Positions 34,748 through 43,621 are shown, numbered from the stretch's first letter. The stretch: DNA of 64,000 nt from Ignavibacteriales bacterium (GCA_016709765.1 JADJMD010000013.1:496001-560000); one strand, 5' to 3'. Made by a program: numbers and translations. Notes: a model not told the origin generated them from the letters alone.

Positions 34748-34868
34748 TGTCATTGCGAATCCCGACTTCAGTCGGGTGAAGCAATCTGTAGTAAGGATTG
34801 GGAATTTTTAATAGATTGCTTCGCTCTCCCAAAGGGATGCCTATGGCAGCAGACTCGCTCGCAATGAC
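34748..34868. repeat. Dispersed hairpin repeat, copy C
   Basis: About 120 bp between cysS and rluD, bounded by TGTCATTGCGAATCCCGA and TCGCAATGAC. Inner arms GAAGCAATCT and AGATTGCTTC form a perfect 10-bp inverted repeat. The hairpin CCCGACTTCAGTCGGG lies in the left arm, where copy B has CCCGA/TCGGG on the right, so C is inserted in the opposite orientation. Confidence 0.85.
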
Positions 34869-34872
34869 GGAC

Positions 34873-35853
34873 TTATGTGCGTAGTTTTTCTAAAAGTACT
34901 TTAAAATCTTCAGGTAATTCAGAATCAAATCGAACAAGTTTGTTTGTATGAGGATGTATAAACCCCAATGTTTTTGCGTGTAATGCCTGCCTTGGCATTA
35001 ATTCTAAAAGATTGGTAATTCGGCTTTTTAATTTTGGCAATTCATAACCTGAATGAATTTTATTTCCACCGTAAGTTGGATCACCAAAAATTGGTTTACC
35101 CATTCCTGAAAGATGCACGCGTATTTGATGAGTGCGTCCAGTTTTTAAATTAAGTTTTAAATAAGACGTGAATTCAAATTCCTCTATTATCTTATAAAAG
35201 GTGGTTGCATCTTTTCCATCTTTATCACTTATCGTAAACTTTTTTCTATCGCTTTTACTACGTACAATTTTTGTTGTTATTACACCTTCTTTATCTTTAA
35301 ACTTTCCCCAGCAGATAGCATGATATTCACGTTCAATGGAATGCTTTGAAAATTGCGCAGCTAACTTTGCATGTGTATAATCATCTTTTGCAACGACCAA
35401 CAAACCGCTTGTATCTTTATCAATTCGATGTACAATTCCCGGTCTTCCAACTTCATTTACAGAGCTTAAAGATTTTGTGTGATGAAGAAGAGCGTTAACT
35501 AATGTTCCGGTATAATTTGCATAAGCAGGGTGAGCAACCATTCCAGCAGCTTTATTGACGATAAGGAAGTACTCGTCTTCGTAAATTATATCAAGCGGAA
35601 TTTCTTCAGCTTCTACGTCTTCAGGTTTTGGAGAAATTAACTGAGTTGCTTCAACTTTATCAAATGGTTTAACATTATAATTTGATTTGACTACAACGCC
35701 GTTTACTTTAACAAGTCCGGCATCCACTGCTTTTTGTACTTTAGATCGTGTAGTGTTTTCGAGGTGATGAGTAAGAAATGTATCTATGCGTTCTTTTCTT
35801 TTCCCCTCTGGAACATCAATCAGAAATTTCTTTTCGGTTATCAGTCTGCTCAT
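34873..35853 (-). CDS. rluD: RluA-family 23S rRNA pseudouridine synthase (RluD-like)
   Basis: 326 residues. The S4 RNA-binding domain (about 18-80) is followed by the catalytic motif HRIDKDTSG with Asp145. The S4 domain and position next to lspA favour the RluD/RluC branch, which modifies helix 69 or related sites of 23S rRNA. Its start overlaps the 3' end of lspA by 38 bp. It is the last gene of the yggS-to-rluD series before a dispersed repeat. Confidence 0.9.
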   Translation of the reverse strand: MSRLITEKKFLIDVPEGKRKERIDTFLTHHLENTTRSKVQKAVDAGLVKVNGVVVKSNYNVKPFDKVEATQLISPKPEDVEAEEIPLDIIYEDEYFLIVNKAAGMVAHPAYANYTGTLVNALLHHTKSLSSVNEVGRPGIVHRIDKDTSGLLVVAKDDYTHAKLAAQFSKHSIEREYHAICWGKFKDKEGVITTKIVRSKSDRKKFTISDKDGKDATTFYKIIEEFEFTSYLKLNLKTGRTHQIRVHLSGMGKPIFGDPTYGGNKIHSGYELPKLKSRITNLLELMPRQALHAKTLGFIHPHTNKLVRFDSELPEDFKVLLEKLRT

Positions 35854-36526
35854 TTATTCTATTTTCATTAATTATATCTGAGCTGTTATCGATATCATCT
35901 TTTGAAATTTTAAAAGCATTATTATCCAAAATTGTTTCAGTTAATACGGCAGAATTTTCTAATTTACTTTCTACCTTTTCATCTTCGTCCTGATGTTTTT
36001 TGTAAAAGAATACTAAAATTAAAACACCAATTGTAACAGCAGCATCTGCAATATTAAATACCGGCCACCGATCGTAACTTCTACCGAATAAAGTAAAATC
36101 AAAAAAATCTACGTCAAAAAAATCAACAACTTTTCCGTAAAACATAGGAGCGTAATCAAAAAACACTCCGTAAAAAGTTCTATCAATTAAATTGCCGATT
36201 GCTCCACCAAGTATTAGAGCAATTGCAATTTTTAAGCTCCAGCTTTTATCACGTATAACATAAAGGTAAAATATCAGACCAATGCTGGCTACAAGTGAAA
36301 AAATTGAAATTATAAGTTTAAAGCTGCTTCCGGGATCATATCCAAAAGCCATTCCCGGGTTTTCAACAAATGTAAATCTAAAAAAATCACCAATTACTGG
36401 AATCATTTGCCCAAGATACATTCCTTCATAATTTATATTCAGGAACGGAATCGAGAACCCTTTCACCATCAATTTTGAAACCTGATCAATAATTACAACA
36501 GCAAATGATAAATACAACGCTTTCAA
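35816..36526 (-). CDS. lspA: Signal peptidase II with acidic C-terminal tail
   Basis: 236 residues, about 60 longer than usual. Four membrane helices lie within 1-175. The catalytic aspartates are Asp115 (GNLIDR) and Asp161 (FNIADAAV). NPGMAFG (about 56-62) is the usual lipoprotein-site motif. It cleaves the leader of prolipoproteins, which this window encodes in number. The tail after residue 178 (KVESKLENSAVLTETI and on) is strongly acidic and low-complexity, and its last 12 codons overlap rluD. The upstream neighbour is the DksA-like gene, 64 bp away. Confidence 0.93.
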   Translation of the reverse strand: MKALYLSFAVVIIDQVSKLMVKGFSIPFLNINYEGMYLGQMIPVIGDFFRFTFVENPGMAFGYDPGSSFKLIISIFSLVASIGLIFYLYVIRDKSWSLKIAIALILGGAIGNLIDRTFYGVFFDYAPMFYGKVVDFFDVDFFDFTLFGRSYDRWPVFNIADAAVTIGVLILVFFYKKHQDEDEKVESKLENSAVLTETILDNNAFKISKDDIDNSSDIINENRINEQTDNRKEISD

Positions 36527-36590
36527 CTAATACAAACTCCTTGATATGTATGCTTAAATTTTTCCACCAATATTTAATAGAACGGTAACT

Positions 36591-36902
36591 TTATTTCTTC
36601 TCTTGCTTTTGTTTCATAGGTAAACATAATTGACTGTGTGGCACAGCTTCTAGTCTTGCTTTAGGAATAAGCGGACATGTTGGGCAAAGATTCTGCGGTT
36701 CTTCAATACATTCAAGACAAATTCCGTAAGTTCCATTCTCAATTCGCTTTAATGAATCTTCAAGATAACCGAGAAACTTATTTTCGCGTTGAGCATAAAG
36801 AAAAGTTTTTTCTCTTTCCATCGCATCTGTTCCCTGCTCAGCCATATGTAGTGAGTAAGGGGAATTTTCATTAATATACTCACCTGTTGTAGGATCGAGC
36901 AT
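36591..36902 (-). CDS. TraR/DksA-type zinc-finger protein, C-terminal part of a frameshifted gene
   Basis: The 103 residues from the internal ATG at 36902 carry a DksA/TraR domain: RIENGTYGICLEC followed by RLEAVPHSQLC. The final ligand pair is LCLPM, so the fourth Cys is replaced, and an extra CPTC sits between. The true N-terminus is upstream: reading back through 36981-36985 in another frame gives KKELEHFKEIILEKRDEI, the expected coiled-coil of the family. See the lysine-rich fragment at 37083. DksA proteins bind the RNA polymerase secondary channel with ppGpp. In lspA clusters of this lineage this gene commonly sits between ileS and lspA. Confidence 0.75.
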   Translation of the reverse strand: MLDPTTGEYINENSPYSLHMAEQGTDAMEREKTFLYAQRENKFLGYLEDSLKRIENGTYGICLECIEEPQNLCPTCPLIPKARLEAVPHSQLCLPMKQKQEKK

Positions 36903-37082
36903 TTGTTCTCTTAAATTCTGAAGCTGTTCAAGTATCTCATCTCTTTTTTCAAGAATGATTTCTTTAAAATGTTCAAGTTCTTTTTGTTATAACCTTTAAT
37001 CTTCTTTAATGCAGCAGCACGATTAGCTGCGGTCATTTCAGGGGTTATAAATTCTTCCTCTTTTTCTTCGGAACAAAACGCT

Positions 37083-37361
37083 TTACTTTTGGTTTTTGAA
37101 CTTGCTTTTTTTCAACAACAGCTTTTTGGGTGCAGTTGTCTTCTTTGGAGTAGCTTTTACTTTTACTACTTTAGTTTTTGATACTTTCTTTGCAGTCACT
37201 TTTTTCACTTCCTTTTTCTTTGGTGCTTCCTTCTTCACGGTCTTCTTTGATGAGACAACTTTAACTGGTTTTTTCTTTTTTTCTTCTTTTTTCACAACTT
37301 TCTTTCCCGTTTTTGTAGAACTTTTTTTTGTGGTTTTCTTAACAGTTTTTTTTGCTGCCAT
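37083..37361 (-). CDS. Lysine-rich histone H1-like N-terminal part of the same frameshifted gene
   Basis: 92 residues, over half Lys, Val or Thr in short repeats (KKTVKKTTKKSS, KKEVKKVTAKKVSK). Such tails occur on nucleoid-associated or DNA-tethered proteins. The frame ends at 37083, but a -1 step at the AAAAAG at 37123-37127 continues it as VVEKKQVQKPKVKRFVP. A second at 37061-37065 gives EEEFITPEMTAANRAAALK. A third at 36981-36985 leads into the DksA-like part. The whole would be about 256 residues. It starts 24 bp after ileS upstream stop, so is in the same operon. See findings. Confidence 0.65.
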   Translation of the reverse strand: MAAKKTVKKTTKKSSTKTGKKVVKKEEKKKKPVKVVSSKKTVKKEAPKKKEVKKVTAKKVSKTKVVKVKATPKKTTAPKKLLLKKSKFKNQK

Positions 37362-37385
37362 GATTAGATCCTCCTCTAATTAGGA

Positions 37386-40300
37386 TTATACCTTTACGAT
37401 ATTAATTGAACAATCAAACTCACCAATCTTAAATTCCTGTGTAAATCCTTGGTCACTAATCTTATTCACAGAAAGTTTCTCTGCAAGAGTTTCAGTTGAA
37501 ATATATTGATTAAAATTGTTAATAGCTTTAATAAACTTTTCAGAGCCGGTAAAATTAATAATAATTTTATCAGTTACATCAAACCCGGCATCTTTTCTCA
37601 TATTCTGAATTCTGTTCACAAATTCACGTGCTAAACCTTCTTCAATAAGTGCTTCATCAAGTTCTACATCAATCGCTACTGTAATTCCCGCTTCAGCTTC
37701 AACAACCCAGCCTGTGATTTCAGAGCTTATAATTTCAACATCATCTTTTGATATGTTTAGCTTTTGATCTTCAATATCAAGTATAATTTCAGAACCTTTT
37801 TCAATTTTAGATATGTCTTCTTTTGAAAAATTTTTAATTGCCTCCGCAACTGCTTTTACTTTTTTACCAAACTTTGGTCCAATTGTTTTGAAGTTTGCTT
37901 TTGCAGATTTAGTAACAATTTCAGAATCATCGGTTAAGATAAGTAACTCTTTAATATTTACTTCTTCTAAAATTACATCTTTCATTTTAGAAAGTGCTTC
38001 TTGTTTGCTCTTATCAAGCGCAACCATAATTTTCTTTAAAGGTTGACGAACCTTTAGATTATTTTTAGCACGCATTGCTCGTGTTAAATAAACAACATTC
38101 TGAGCAACTTCCATCTTATCTTCTAATTCTTTATCGCGAAAAGTAGTCTTGGGAAACTCAGCAAGATGTACAGATTCAAATTTCTCTCGCTTTGTCTCAT
38201 TGTTCAGATCAAGATAGATTGCTTCAGAAATAAATGGAGCAAATGGCGCTGTTAGTTTACAGAGTGTTGATAAACACTCATACAAAGTTTGATAAGCAGA
38301 TAGTTTCTCTTTATTCATTTCTGATTTCCAGAATCGTCTTCTGCTTCTTCTAACATACCAGTTTGAAAGCTGATCAATCGTGTAACTTGACACTGCCCGT
38401 GCAGCTTTTGTAACATCATAATCATTCATCAACTGTTCGTACTCTTCAACAAGTGCATTAAGTTTTGATATTATCCATCGATCAATTTCAGGCCTTTCTT
38501 CATAAGAGATCAGTTCATCTTTAAAATTAAATCCATCAATATTTGCATAAAGTGCAAAAAAAGAATATGTATTAACTAGAGTTCCAAAAAATTTACGCTG
38601 TACTTCAACTAAACCTTCTTCATCAAACAATGTTGGTCGCCATGGCGGTGAGTTTGTGACAAGATACCATCGAGTCGTATCAGCGCCGTATTTATCAAAA
38701 AGTAAAAAAGGATCAACAGTATTACCAACTGATTTAGACATTTTTCTCCCAGCTTTGTCTAAAATCAACTCATTAACAATAACATTCTTAAATGCAACGT
38801 TATCAAACAACATTGTCGAAATTGCATGCAAAGTATAAAACCAGCCACGTGTTTGATCAATCCCTTCACAAATAAATTGTGATGGGAAATAATTTTTTTC
38901 AAACTCTTCTTTATTTTCAAAAGGATAATGATACTGTGCAAATGGCATTGCACCGGAATCAAACCAAACATCAATTACTTCAGGAGTTCGTTTGTAAATT
39001 TTTCCATTTTTCTCAAAAAGTATTTTATCAACAAATGGTTTGTGAAGATCAATTTCATTTAGATCTTTTAAAGAAATCCTTTTTCCATCTTCTTCAATAA
39101 AGCCTTCTTTAACCTGCTCAATACTTCCGATCGCAAAAACATCACCGTCTTCACTTACCCAAAGCGGTAATGGTGTTGCCCAAAAACGATCACGTGATAA
39201 GGCCCAATCTTTATTTTCATCAAGCCAGTTACCAAATCTTCCACTTCCAACTTCCGGTGGCTGCCAGTTGATTTGCTTATTCAGTTCAACCATTCTATCA
39301 GCGATTGAAGTTGTACGGATAAACCAGGATTCACGCGCATAATAAATTACAGGCACTTCCGGATGACGCCAGCAAAATGGGTAAGTGTGAAGTATAGTTT
39401 CTTTTCTATATAGTTTGCCTTCTTTTTTAAGCTTGATGATAATTCCAGCATCAGCATCTTTAACAAATTGTCCGGCAAAATCTGTTACTTCTTCTGTAAA
39501 CAAACCGCCACGAGTAACAGGCTGCAGCATCGGAAGATTATATTTTTTAGAAACTTCGTAATCATCAGCGCCAAAAGCAGGCGCAATGTGTACGATTCCG
39601 GAACCATCTTCAGTACTTACAAAATTTCCTTCAATCACATAAAAAGCTTTTTTATCAACGTCGCAATAATCCATCAACTGTTCGTACTCAATTCCTGCTA
39701 GATCGCTCCCTTTCATCTCTTCAAGAATCTGATATTCTTTATCAACAACAGACAATCTTTCTTTTGCAAGAATCATTATTGTATGTTCTATTTTGATTTT
39801 TACATAATCGATATCAGAACCAACGGCGAGTGCAACGTTTGAAATCAATGTCCAAGGAGTTGTTGTCCAAACAAGAAAATGCTCATCTGCGCTTATAAGT
39901 TTAAATAACACATAAACAGATGGATCTTTTGTTTCGCGGTAACCAAGAGCTAGTTCGTGTGATGATAAAACTGTTTCAGATTTGGGATCCTGCGGAACGA
40001 TTTTATAATCTTTATAGATAAGTCCCTTGTCAAATAAAGTTTTTAGTGCCCACCAAACTGATTCAATATAATTATTATCAAGAGTTATGTATGCAGATTT
40101 TAAATCAATCCAGTAACCCATGCGGGTTGTCATCTTTTCCCAGAGATCAAGATATGTAAAAACAGATTCACGGCATTTTTGATTATATTTTTCAACGCCG
40201 TAATCAAGTACTTCACTCTTGTGTTTTATACCGAGAGCTTTTTCTACTTCTATTTCAACAGGCAAACCATGTGTATCCCAACCTGCTTTTCTATTTACGC

Positions 40301-40532
40301 GATAACCTTGTAAGGTTTTGTAACGGCAAACTAAATCCTTTAAAGTTCTTGCCATAACGTGATGAATACCAGGCTTGCCGTTTGCGGTTGGTGGTCCTTC
40401 ATAAAATGTCCACGATTTATTTTCATCGCGGGTTGTTATGCTTTTTTCAAATATTTTATTGGATTGCCAGAACTTTAAAACTTCTTGTTCTAACTGAGGA
40501 TAACCTATTTTTTCTAAATTCTGCTTAAACAT
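37386..40532 (-). CDS. ileS: Isoleucyl-tRNA synthetase, IleRS2-like
   Basis: 1,048 residues. HIGH-like GIHHVM at 55-60, KMSKS at 597-601, an editing domain with WTTTPWT near 222-228, and a long C-terminal helical region. The layout, with no C-terminal zinc-finger cysteines and with a long C-terminus, fits the second, eukaryote-like IleRS class, which is often insensitive to pseudomonic acid. That assignment is by eye. It follows orf206 by 27 bp and precedes the H1-like/DksA gene by 24 bp, which keeps the conserved divIVA-ileS-lspA order seen in many phyla. Confidence 0.95.
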   Translation of the reverse strand: MFKQNLEKIGYPQLEQEVLKFWQSNKIFEKSITTRDENKSWTFYEGPPTANGKPGIHHVMARTLKDLVCRYKTLQGYRVNRKAGWDTHGLPVEIEVEKALGIKHKSEVLDYGVEKYNQKCRESVFTYLDLWEKMTTRMGYWIDLKSAYITLDNNYIESVWWALKTLFDKGLIYKDYKIVPQDPKSETVLSSHELALGYRETKDPSVYVLFKLISADEHFLVWTTTPWTLISNVALAVGSDIDYVKIKIEHTIMILAKERLSVVDKEYQILEEMKGSDLAGIEYEQLMDYCDVDKKAFYVIEGNFVSTEDGSGIVHIAPAFGADDYEVSKKYNLPMLQPVTRGGLFTEEVTDFAGQFVKDADAGIIIKLKKEGKLYRKETILHTYPFCWRHPEVPVIYYARESWFIRTTSIADRMVELNKQINWQPPEVGSGRFGNWLDENKDWALSRDRFWATPLPLWVSEDGDVFAIGSIEQVKEGFIEEDGKRISLKDLNEIDLHKPFVDKILFEKNGKIYKRTPEVIDVWFDSGAMPFAQYHYPFENKEEFEKNYFPSQFICEGIDQTRGWFYTLHAISTMLFDNVAFKNVIVNELILDKAGRKMSKSVGNTVDPFLLFDKYGADTTRWYLVTNSPPWRPTLFDEEGLVEVQRKFFGTLVNTYSFFALYANIDGFNFKDELISYEERPEIDRWIISKLNALVEEYEQLMNDYDVTKAARAVSSYTIDQLSNWYVRRSRRRFWKSEMNKEKLSAYQTLYECLSTLCKLTAPFAPFISEAIYLDLNNETKREKFESVHLAEFPKTTFRDKELEDKMEVAQNVVYLTRAMRAKNNLKVRQPLKKIMVALDKSKQEALSKMKDVILEEVNIKELLILTDDSEIVTKSAKANFKTIGPKFGKKVKAVAEAIKNFSKEDISKIEKGSEIILDIEDQKLNISKDDVEIISSEITGWVVEAEAGITVAIDVELDEALIEEGLAREFVNRIQNMRKDAGFDVTDKIIINFTGSEKFIKAINNFNQYISTETLAEKLSVNKISDQGFTQEFKIGEFDCSINIVKV

Positions 40533-40559
40533 TGTAAATTATTTTAGTGTGTAAGTGGA

Positions 40560-41180
40560 CTATAATTCTTCGTACTTTTTAATTAATTCACGTTCTGTGT
40601 GGATAAACTCTTTGAGTTCCTTTTCAATTCTTTCTTTTTTCAAAATAGTATTTTTTGCATGAAGTTCAGCGTCGTTTATTAGCTTTTCAGCTTTTACTTT
40701 TGCTTCTCTTAGAGTTAACTCTGCTTCTTTTTTTGCATCGAGCATTGTTTGCTCATAAACTTTTATTTTTTCTTTCAAGATAATACTTTCACGCTCGGAG
40801 CCAAGCACTTCTTGTAAAGCCATTCCAAAAAAACCCATAGCGCCAAGTGTAATATTTCTTAAACTGTAAAGGATAATATTTTCTGTAAGTAACTGCGCTG
40901 CAGCAAAATATTCGTTAAAGAAGATTATAACAAACAAACTAACAATTGTTACCCCAATTATAATAGCAAAAACGATTTTACCACCGTGATGCCAGCCTAA
41001 AACGCGGTTTATAAACCATCCGCAACTAAAACTGAATATTGAAAGTACAAACCACACAGCAAAATTAAGCTGTCCAAAATCAAACAAATTTGTGTTTAAA
41101 AAATTTGATATGAATAAAAATGCCGCCAACAAAATTGCCGCGCCGTAATTAACAATTAATCTTTTGGGTGAGAATTTCAT
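40560..41180 (-). CDS. Membrane protein with four helices and a cytoplasmic coiled coil
   Basis: 206 residues. Four predicted membrane helices lie in about 10-125 (LIVNYGAAILLAAFLFIS, FAVWFVLSIFSFSCGWFI and two more). A long helical region follows, rich in Lys, Glu and Ala (EKIKVYEQTMLDAKKEAELT, EKLINDAELHAKNTI), like the b-subunit type of coiled coil. It overlaps the nucleoside phosphorylase gene by 4 bp and is one gene from DivIVA, so it may belong with cell-pole or envelope growth functions. Family not recognised. Confidence 0.75.
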   Translation of the reverse strand: MKFSPKRLIVNYGAAILLAAFLFISNFLNTNLFDFGQLNFAVWFVLSIFSFSCGWFINRVLGWHHGGKIVFAIIIGVTIVSLFVIIFFNEYFAAAQLLTENIILYSLRNITLGAMGFFGMALQEVLGSERESIILKEKIKVYEQTMLDAKKEAELTLREAKVKAEKLINDAELHAKNTILKKERIEKELKEFIHTERELIKKYEEL

Positions 41181-42001
41181 TTTATTCTCTTAATTACTTC
41201 TTTCATTATTAAAGTCATTTTCGGTTCAGCTTTCATTGCGGCTGCAATAATTTCTTCAACGTTTACAGCTTTTAATGTTTCTGGAAAACATTCATCAGTG
41301 ATAATACTCATTCCAAGTACTTTCATTCCCATATGATTTGCAACTATGTTTTCAGGAATAGTTGACATTCCAACAACATCAGCACCAATCTCCCGCAGAA
41401 ACTTATATTCGGCTTTAGTTTCAAGATTTGGTCCTGGAACAGCGACATAAACACCTTTATGAACTTTTATATTATTTTCTTTAGCAACATCTTCAGCAAT
41501 TTTTATCAACTCTAAGGAATACGCTTCGCTCATATCAGGGAATCTTGGTCCAAGTTCGTCTTCATTTTTTCCAATCAATGGATTATCACCAAGAAGGTTG
41601 ATATGGTCTTGCATTAACATCAAATCGCCTTTGCGATATGCTGGATTCATTCCGCCGCAAGCATTAGAAACCACGAGTGTGCTTACTCCTAGAAATTTCA
41701 TCACACGAACAGGATACGTAATTTGCTGCATTGTGTAGCCTTCGTAATAATGAAATCTACCCTGCATAGCAACAACATTTTGTCCGTTAATAGTGCCAAA
41801 AATCAATTTGCCTTGATGAGATTCGACAGTTGAAAGTGGAAAATGCGGCAAATCAGCATAATCAATTTGATGCTGAATATTAATCTCTTTTACAAGTCCG
41901 CCTAAACCGGTTCCAAGAATAATTCCAACAGGGAAACTATCAGAAGTATGTTTTTTAATTACTACTAAAGTTTCATTTATTTTTTGGATTAGCTCACTCA
42001 T
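41177..42001 (-). CDS. punA: Purine-nucleoside phosphorylase (trimeric class)
   Basis: 274 residues with the trimeric-class signatures GTGLGGLVKEI (about 30), GRFHYYEGY, SNACGGMNP and VPGPNLETKAE. The base-binding loop has ITDECFPET where mammalian enzymes have ITNK. It cleaves purine nucleosides with phosphate in salvage. 4-bp overlaps on both sides (DivIVA upstream, orf206 downstream) imply translational coupling in the operon. Confidence 0.93.
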   Translation of the reverse strand: MSELIQKINETLVVIKKHTSDSFPVGIILGTGLGGLVKEINIQHQIDYADLPHFPLSTVESHQGKLIFGTINGQNVVAMQGRFHYYEGYTMQQITYPVRVMKFLGVSTLVVSNACGGMNPAYRKGDLMLMQDHINLLGDNPLIGKNEDELGPRFPDMSEAYSLELIKIAEDVAKENNIKVHKGVYVAVPGPNLETKAEYKFLREIGADVVGMSTIPENIVANHMGMKVLGMSIITDECFPETLKAVNVEEIIAAAMKAEPKMTLIMKEVIKRIK

Positions 42002-42534
42002 AAAATTTTATTCAAAATATCGTTTATATCAATATCCATTTTATTTGATTGCTCAATTTTTTTTCCGGTAGTTTTTTCATCGCCGGCGCGTTCAACTTTA
42101 AGTTCTAACAAGTTAGCCTGAGAACTTACAATTGCCTTTAGTTTTGATAATATCAAATCTTTTTCTTCTCTAAGATTCACAACCGCATTACGGATATCGT
42201 TTGTGCTTTCGCGCGCTTTTTCTATAATCTGAGAAGCTTTTAACTCCGCTTCCTTAATCATTAAACTCGTTTGCTTCTTAGTTGCTTCCATAGATTTTGT
42301 GGAATTTTCCTGCGCCTTAAGAAGTGTAGCCTGTAGATTTTGTTCTATCTTTTTATACTCATTAATTTGATCAGTTAAAGATTCAACTTCTTCTTTCAAG
42401 GATTCATTTTCAGAATTTAGTTTTTCAAGTTCTTCTGCCAAACTTTCCAAAAAATTTTGAACCTCATCAGGATCATATCCACGCATCTTTTTCGAGAATT
42501 CCTGCTGCCGAATTTCTATGGGTGAAATTTTCAT
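41998..42534 (-). CDS. divIVA: DivIVA-domain protein
   Basis: 178 residues from the ATG at 42534, chosen because it overlaps the yggS stop by 4 bp (ATGA). An earlier start would overlap more. It opens with the DivIVA signature KISPIEIRQQEFSKKMRGYD, followed by PDEVQNFLESLAEEL. A long coiled coil follows (about 30-125). The family marks negative membrane curvature at cell poles and septa. A Gly-rich C-terminal tail typical of some homologues is absent. The conserved neighbours are yggS and ileS. Confidence 0.9.
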   Translation of the reverse strand: MKISPIEIRQQEFSKKMRGYDPDEVQNFLESLAEELEKLNSENESLKEEVESLTDQINEYKKIEQNLQATLLKAQENSTKSMEATKKQTSLMIKEAELKASQIIEKARESTNDIRNAVVNLREEKDLILSKLKAIVSSQANLLELKVERAGDEKTTGKKIEQSNKMDIDINDILNKIL

Positions 42535-43232
42535 ACTTGTCTCCAATCTTTTGAGTAATCTCTATCACCAAAAATCGCGCTTCCAACTCTAATCATTGTT
42601 GCACCTTCTTCAATCGCGATTTCAAAATCACTTGTCATTCCCATCGATAGCTCTGTAAGATTGTAACCATTATTGTTAATTTTATCTTTCAAAATACGCA
42701 AATCCGCAAAACTTTTCCTAATAATTTTGGTGTCTTCGGTTAACGGCGCCATCGTCATTAAGCCATTTAGATTGATGTTTTTAAGCTCTGAACATCTTTT
42801 AACTAAACTTAAAATTTCATTTTCCGTTTCAAGTCCGGATTTAGTTTCTTCATCTGATGTTTTCACTTCCAACAAAATGTTTTGCACTTTATTAAGTTTT
42901 TCTGCTCGCTGATTTATTTCTTCAACAAGTTCAAGAGAATCAACCGAGTGAATTAACTCAGCAGCTTTTACAGCATATTTAACTTTATTCTTTTGAAGCG
43001 AACCGATAAAATGCCAGACTACATCATCACCAAGTTTTTCGTACTTAAGAGTTAGTTCCTGCGCACGGTTCTCACCAAAATTCGTTAACCCACAATTTTT
43101 TGCTTCGATGATTGCATCAACACCAAAATATTTTGAAACAGCAATAAGCTTTACGGCTTCAGATTTTCTACCTGATCTTTTACAAGTTTCTTCTATTTTT
43201 TGCCTTAAAACGGCTAAATTTTCTGCTATCAT
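42531..43232 (-). CDS. yggS: YggS/PROSC family PLP homeostasis protein
   Basis: 233 residues. PLP lysine Lys34 in LIAVSKYFG; NFGENRAQEL near 72, WHFIGSLQKNK near 97 and GLMTMAPL near 155 are family hallmarks. It binds pyridoxal phosphate without known catalysis and buffers the free cofactor. It is the first gene of the yggS-divIVA-pnp-orf206-ileS series. The adjacent 5' region carries no obvious promoter motif that I can name. Confidence 0.95.
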   Translation of the reverse strand: MIAENLAVLRQKIEETCKRSGRKSEAVKLIAVSKYFGVDAIIEAKNCGLTNFGENRAQELTLKYEKLGDDVVWHFIGSLQKNKVKYAVKAAELIHSVDSLELVEEINQRAEKLNKVQNILLEVKTSDEETKSGLETENEILSLVKRCSELKNINLNGLMTMAPLTEDTKIIRKSFADLRILKDKINNNGYNLTELSMGMTSDFEIAIEEGATMIRVGSAIFGDRDYSKDWRQV

Positions 43233-43497
43233 TTTAAAAATAGGTCGTGAATTTATCTTGATAAATCATAAAAAACAAAGAATTTATAAGGATTTTTAAT
43301 AACCTTATTATTTAGCAGTGCAAATATAACCTTAACTTAACTGAAGTGCTGAAAAATATTAACCTGTTTCTGAAGAAATAAGATGGAATTAAATGACTAA
43401 TTAAGAAGTTTTAGCTCCAAATCATCATTCATAAATACTTGTTGGAAATTCGTATTCTAAGCAGAATTAATTGAAATAAATCTAATATAATGTCTAA

Positions 43498-43621
43498 ACT
43501 TTTTTTGATCGTTTTCGATAATGAATTACAACTGGGGTGTATCCTGATTCAGTTCTTAGCCTCAAGAACTGTAATTTTTCAGAAACAGATAAAAAGAGCT
43601 CTTCGGAGCTCTTTTTTTTGG
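43498..43621 (+). ncRNA. Candidate small RNA with three hairpins and a strong terminator
   Basis: A TATAAT at 43486-43491 precedes a 120-nt stretch with no open frame. Three stem-loops follow: ATCG-TTTT-CGAT (43508-43519), CAGTTCTT-6 nt-AAGAACTG (43550-43571), and AAAAAGAGCTC-TTCG-GAGCTCTTTTT (43591-43616) with a TTCG tetraloop and a run of eight T (43612-43619). No protein gene lies upstream on that strand for over 10 kb, so the terminator has no other obvious client. No -35 box was seen and the boundaries are estimates. The rest of the gap between yggS and pta (43233-43497, 43622-43705) shows nothing else. Confidence 0.4.

Noticed and set aside
34692..34832. N-terminal extension of cysS
   Set aside because: The extra codons run into the dispersed repeat; MLKLYN at 34691 is the normal start of the enzyme.
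36591..37361. Two separate real genes (basic protein and DksA-like protein)
   Set aside because: The reading between them continues in shifted frames with family-like sequence up to the DksA domain, so one broken gene is the simpler view.
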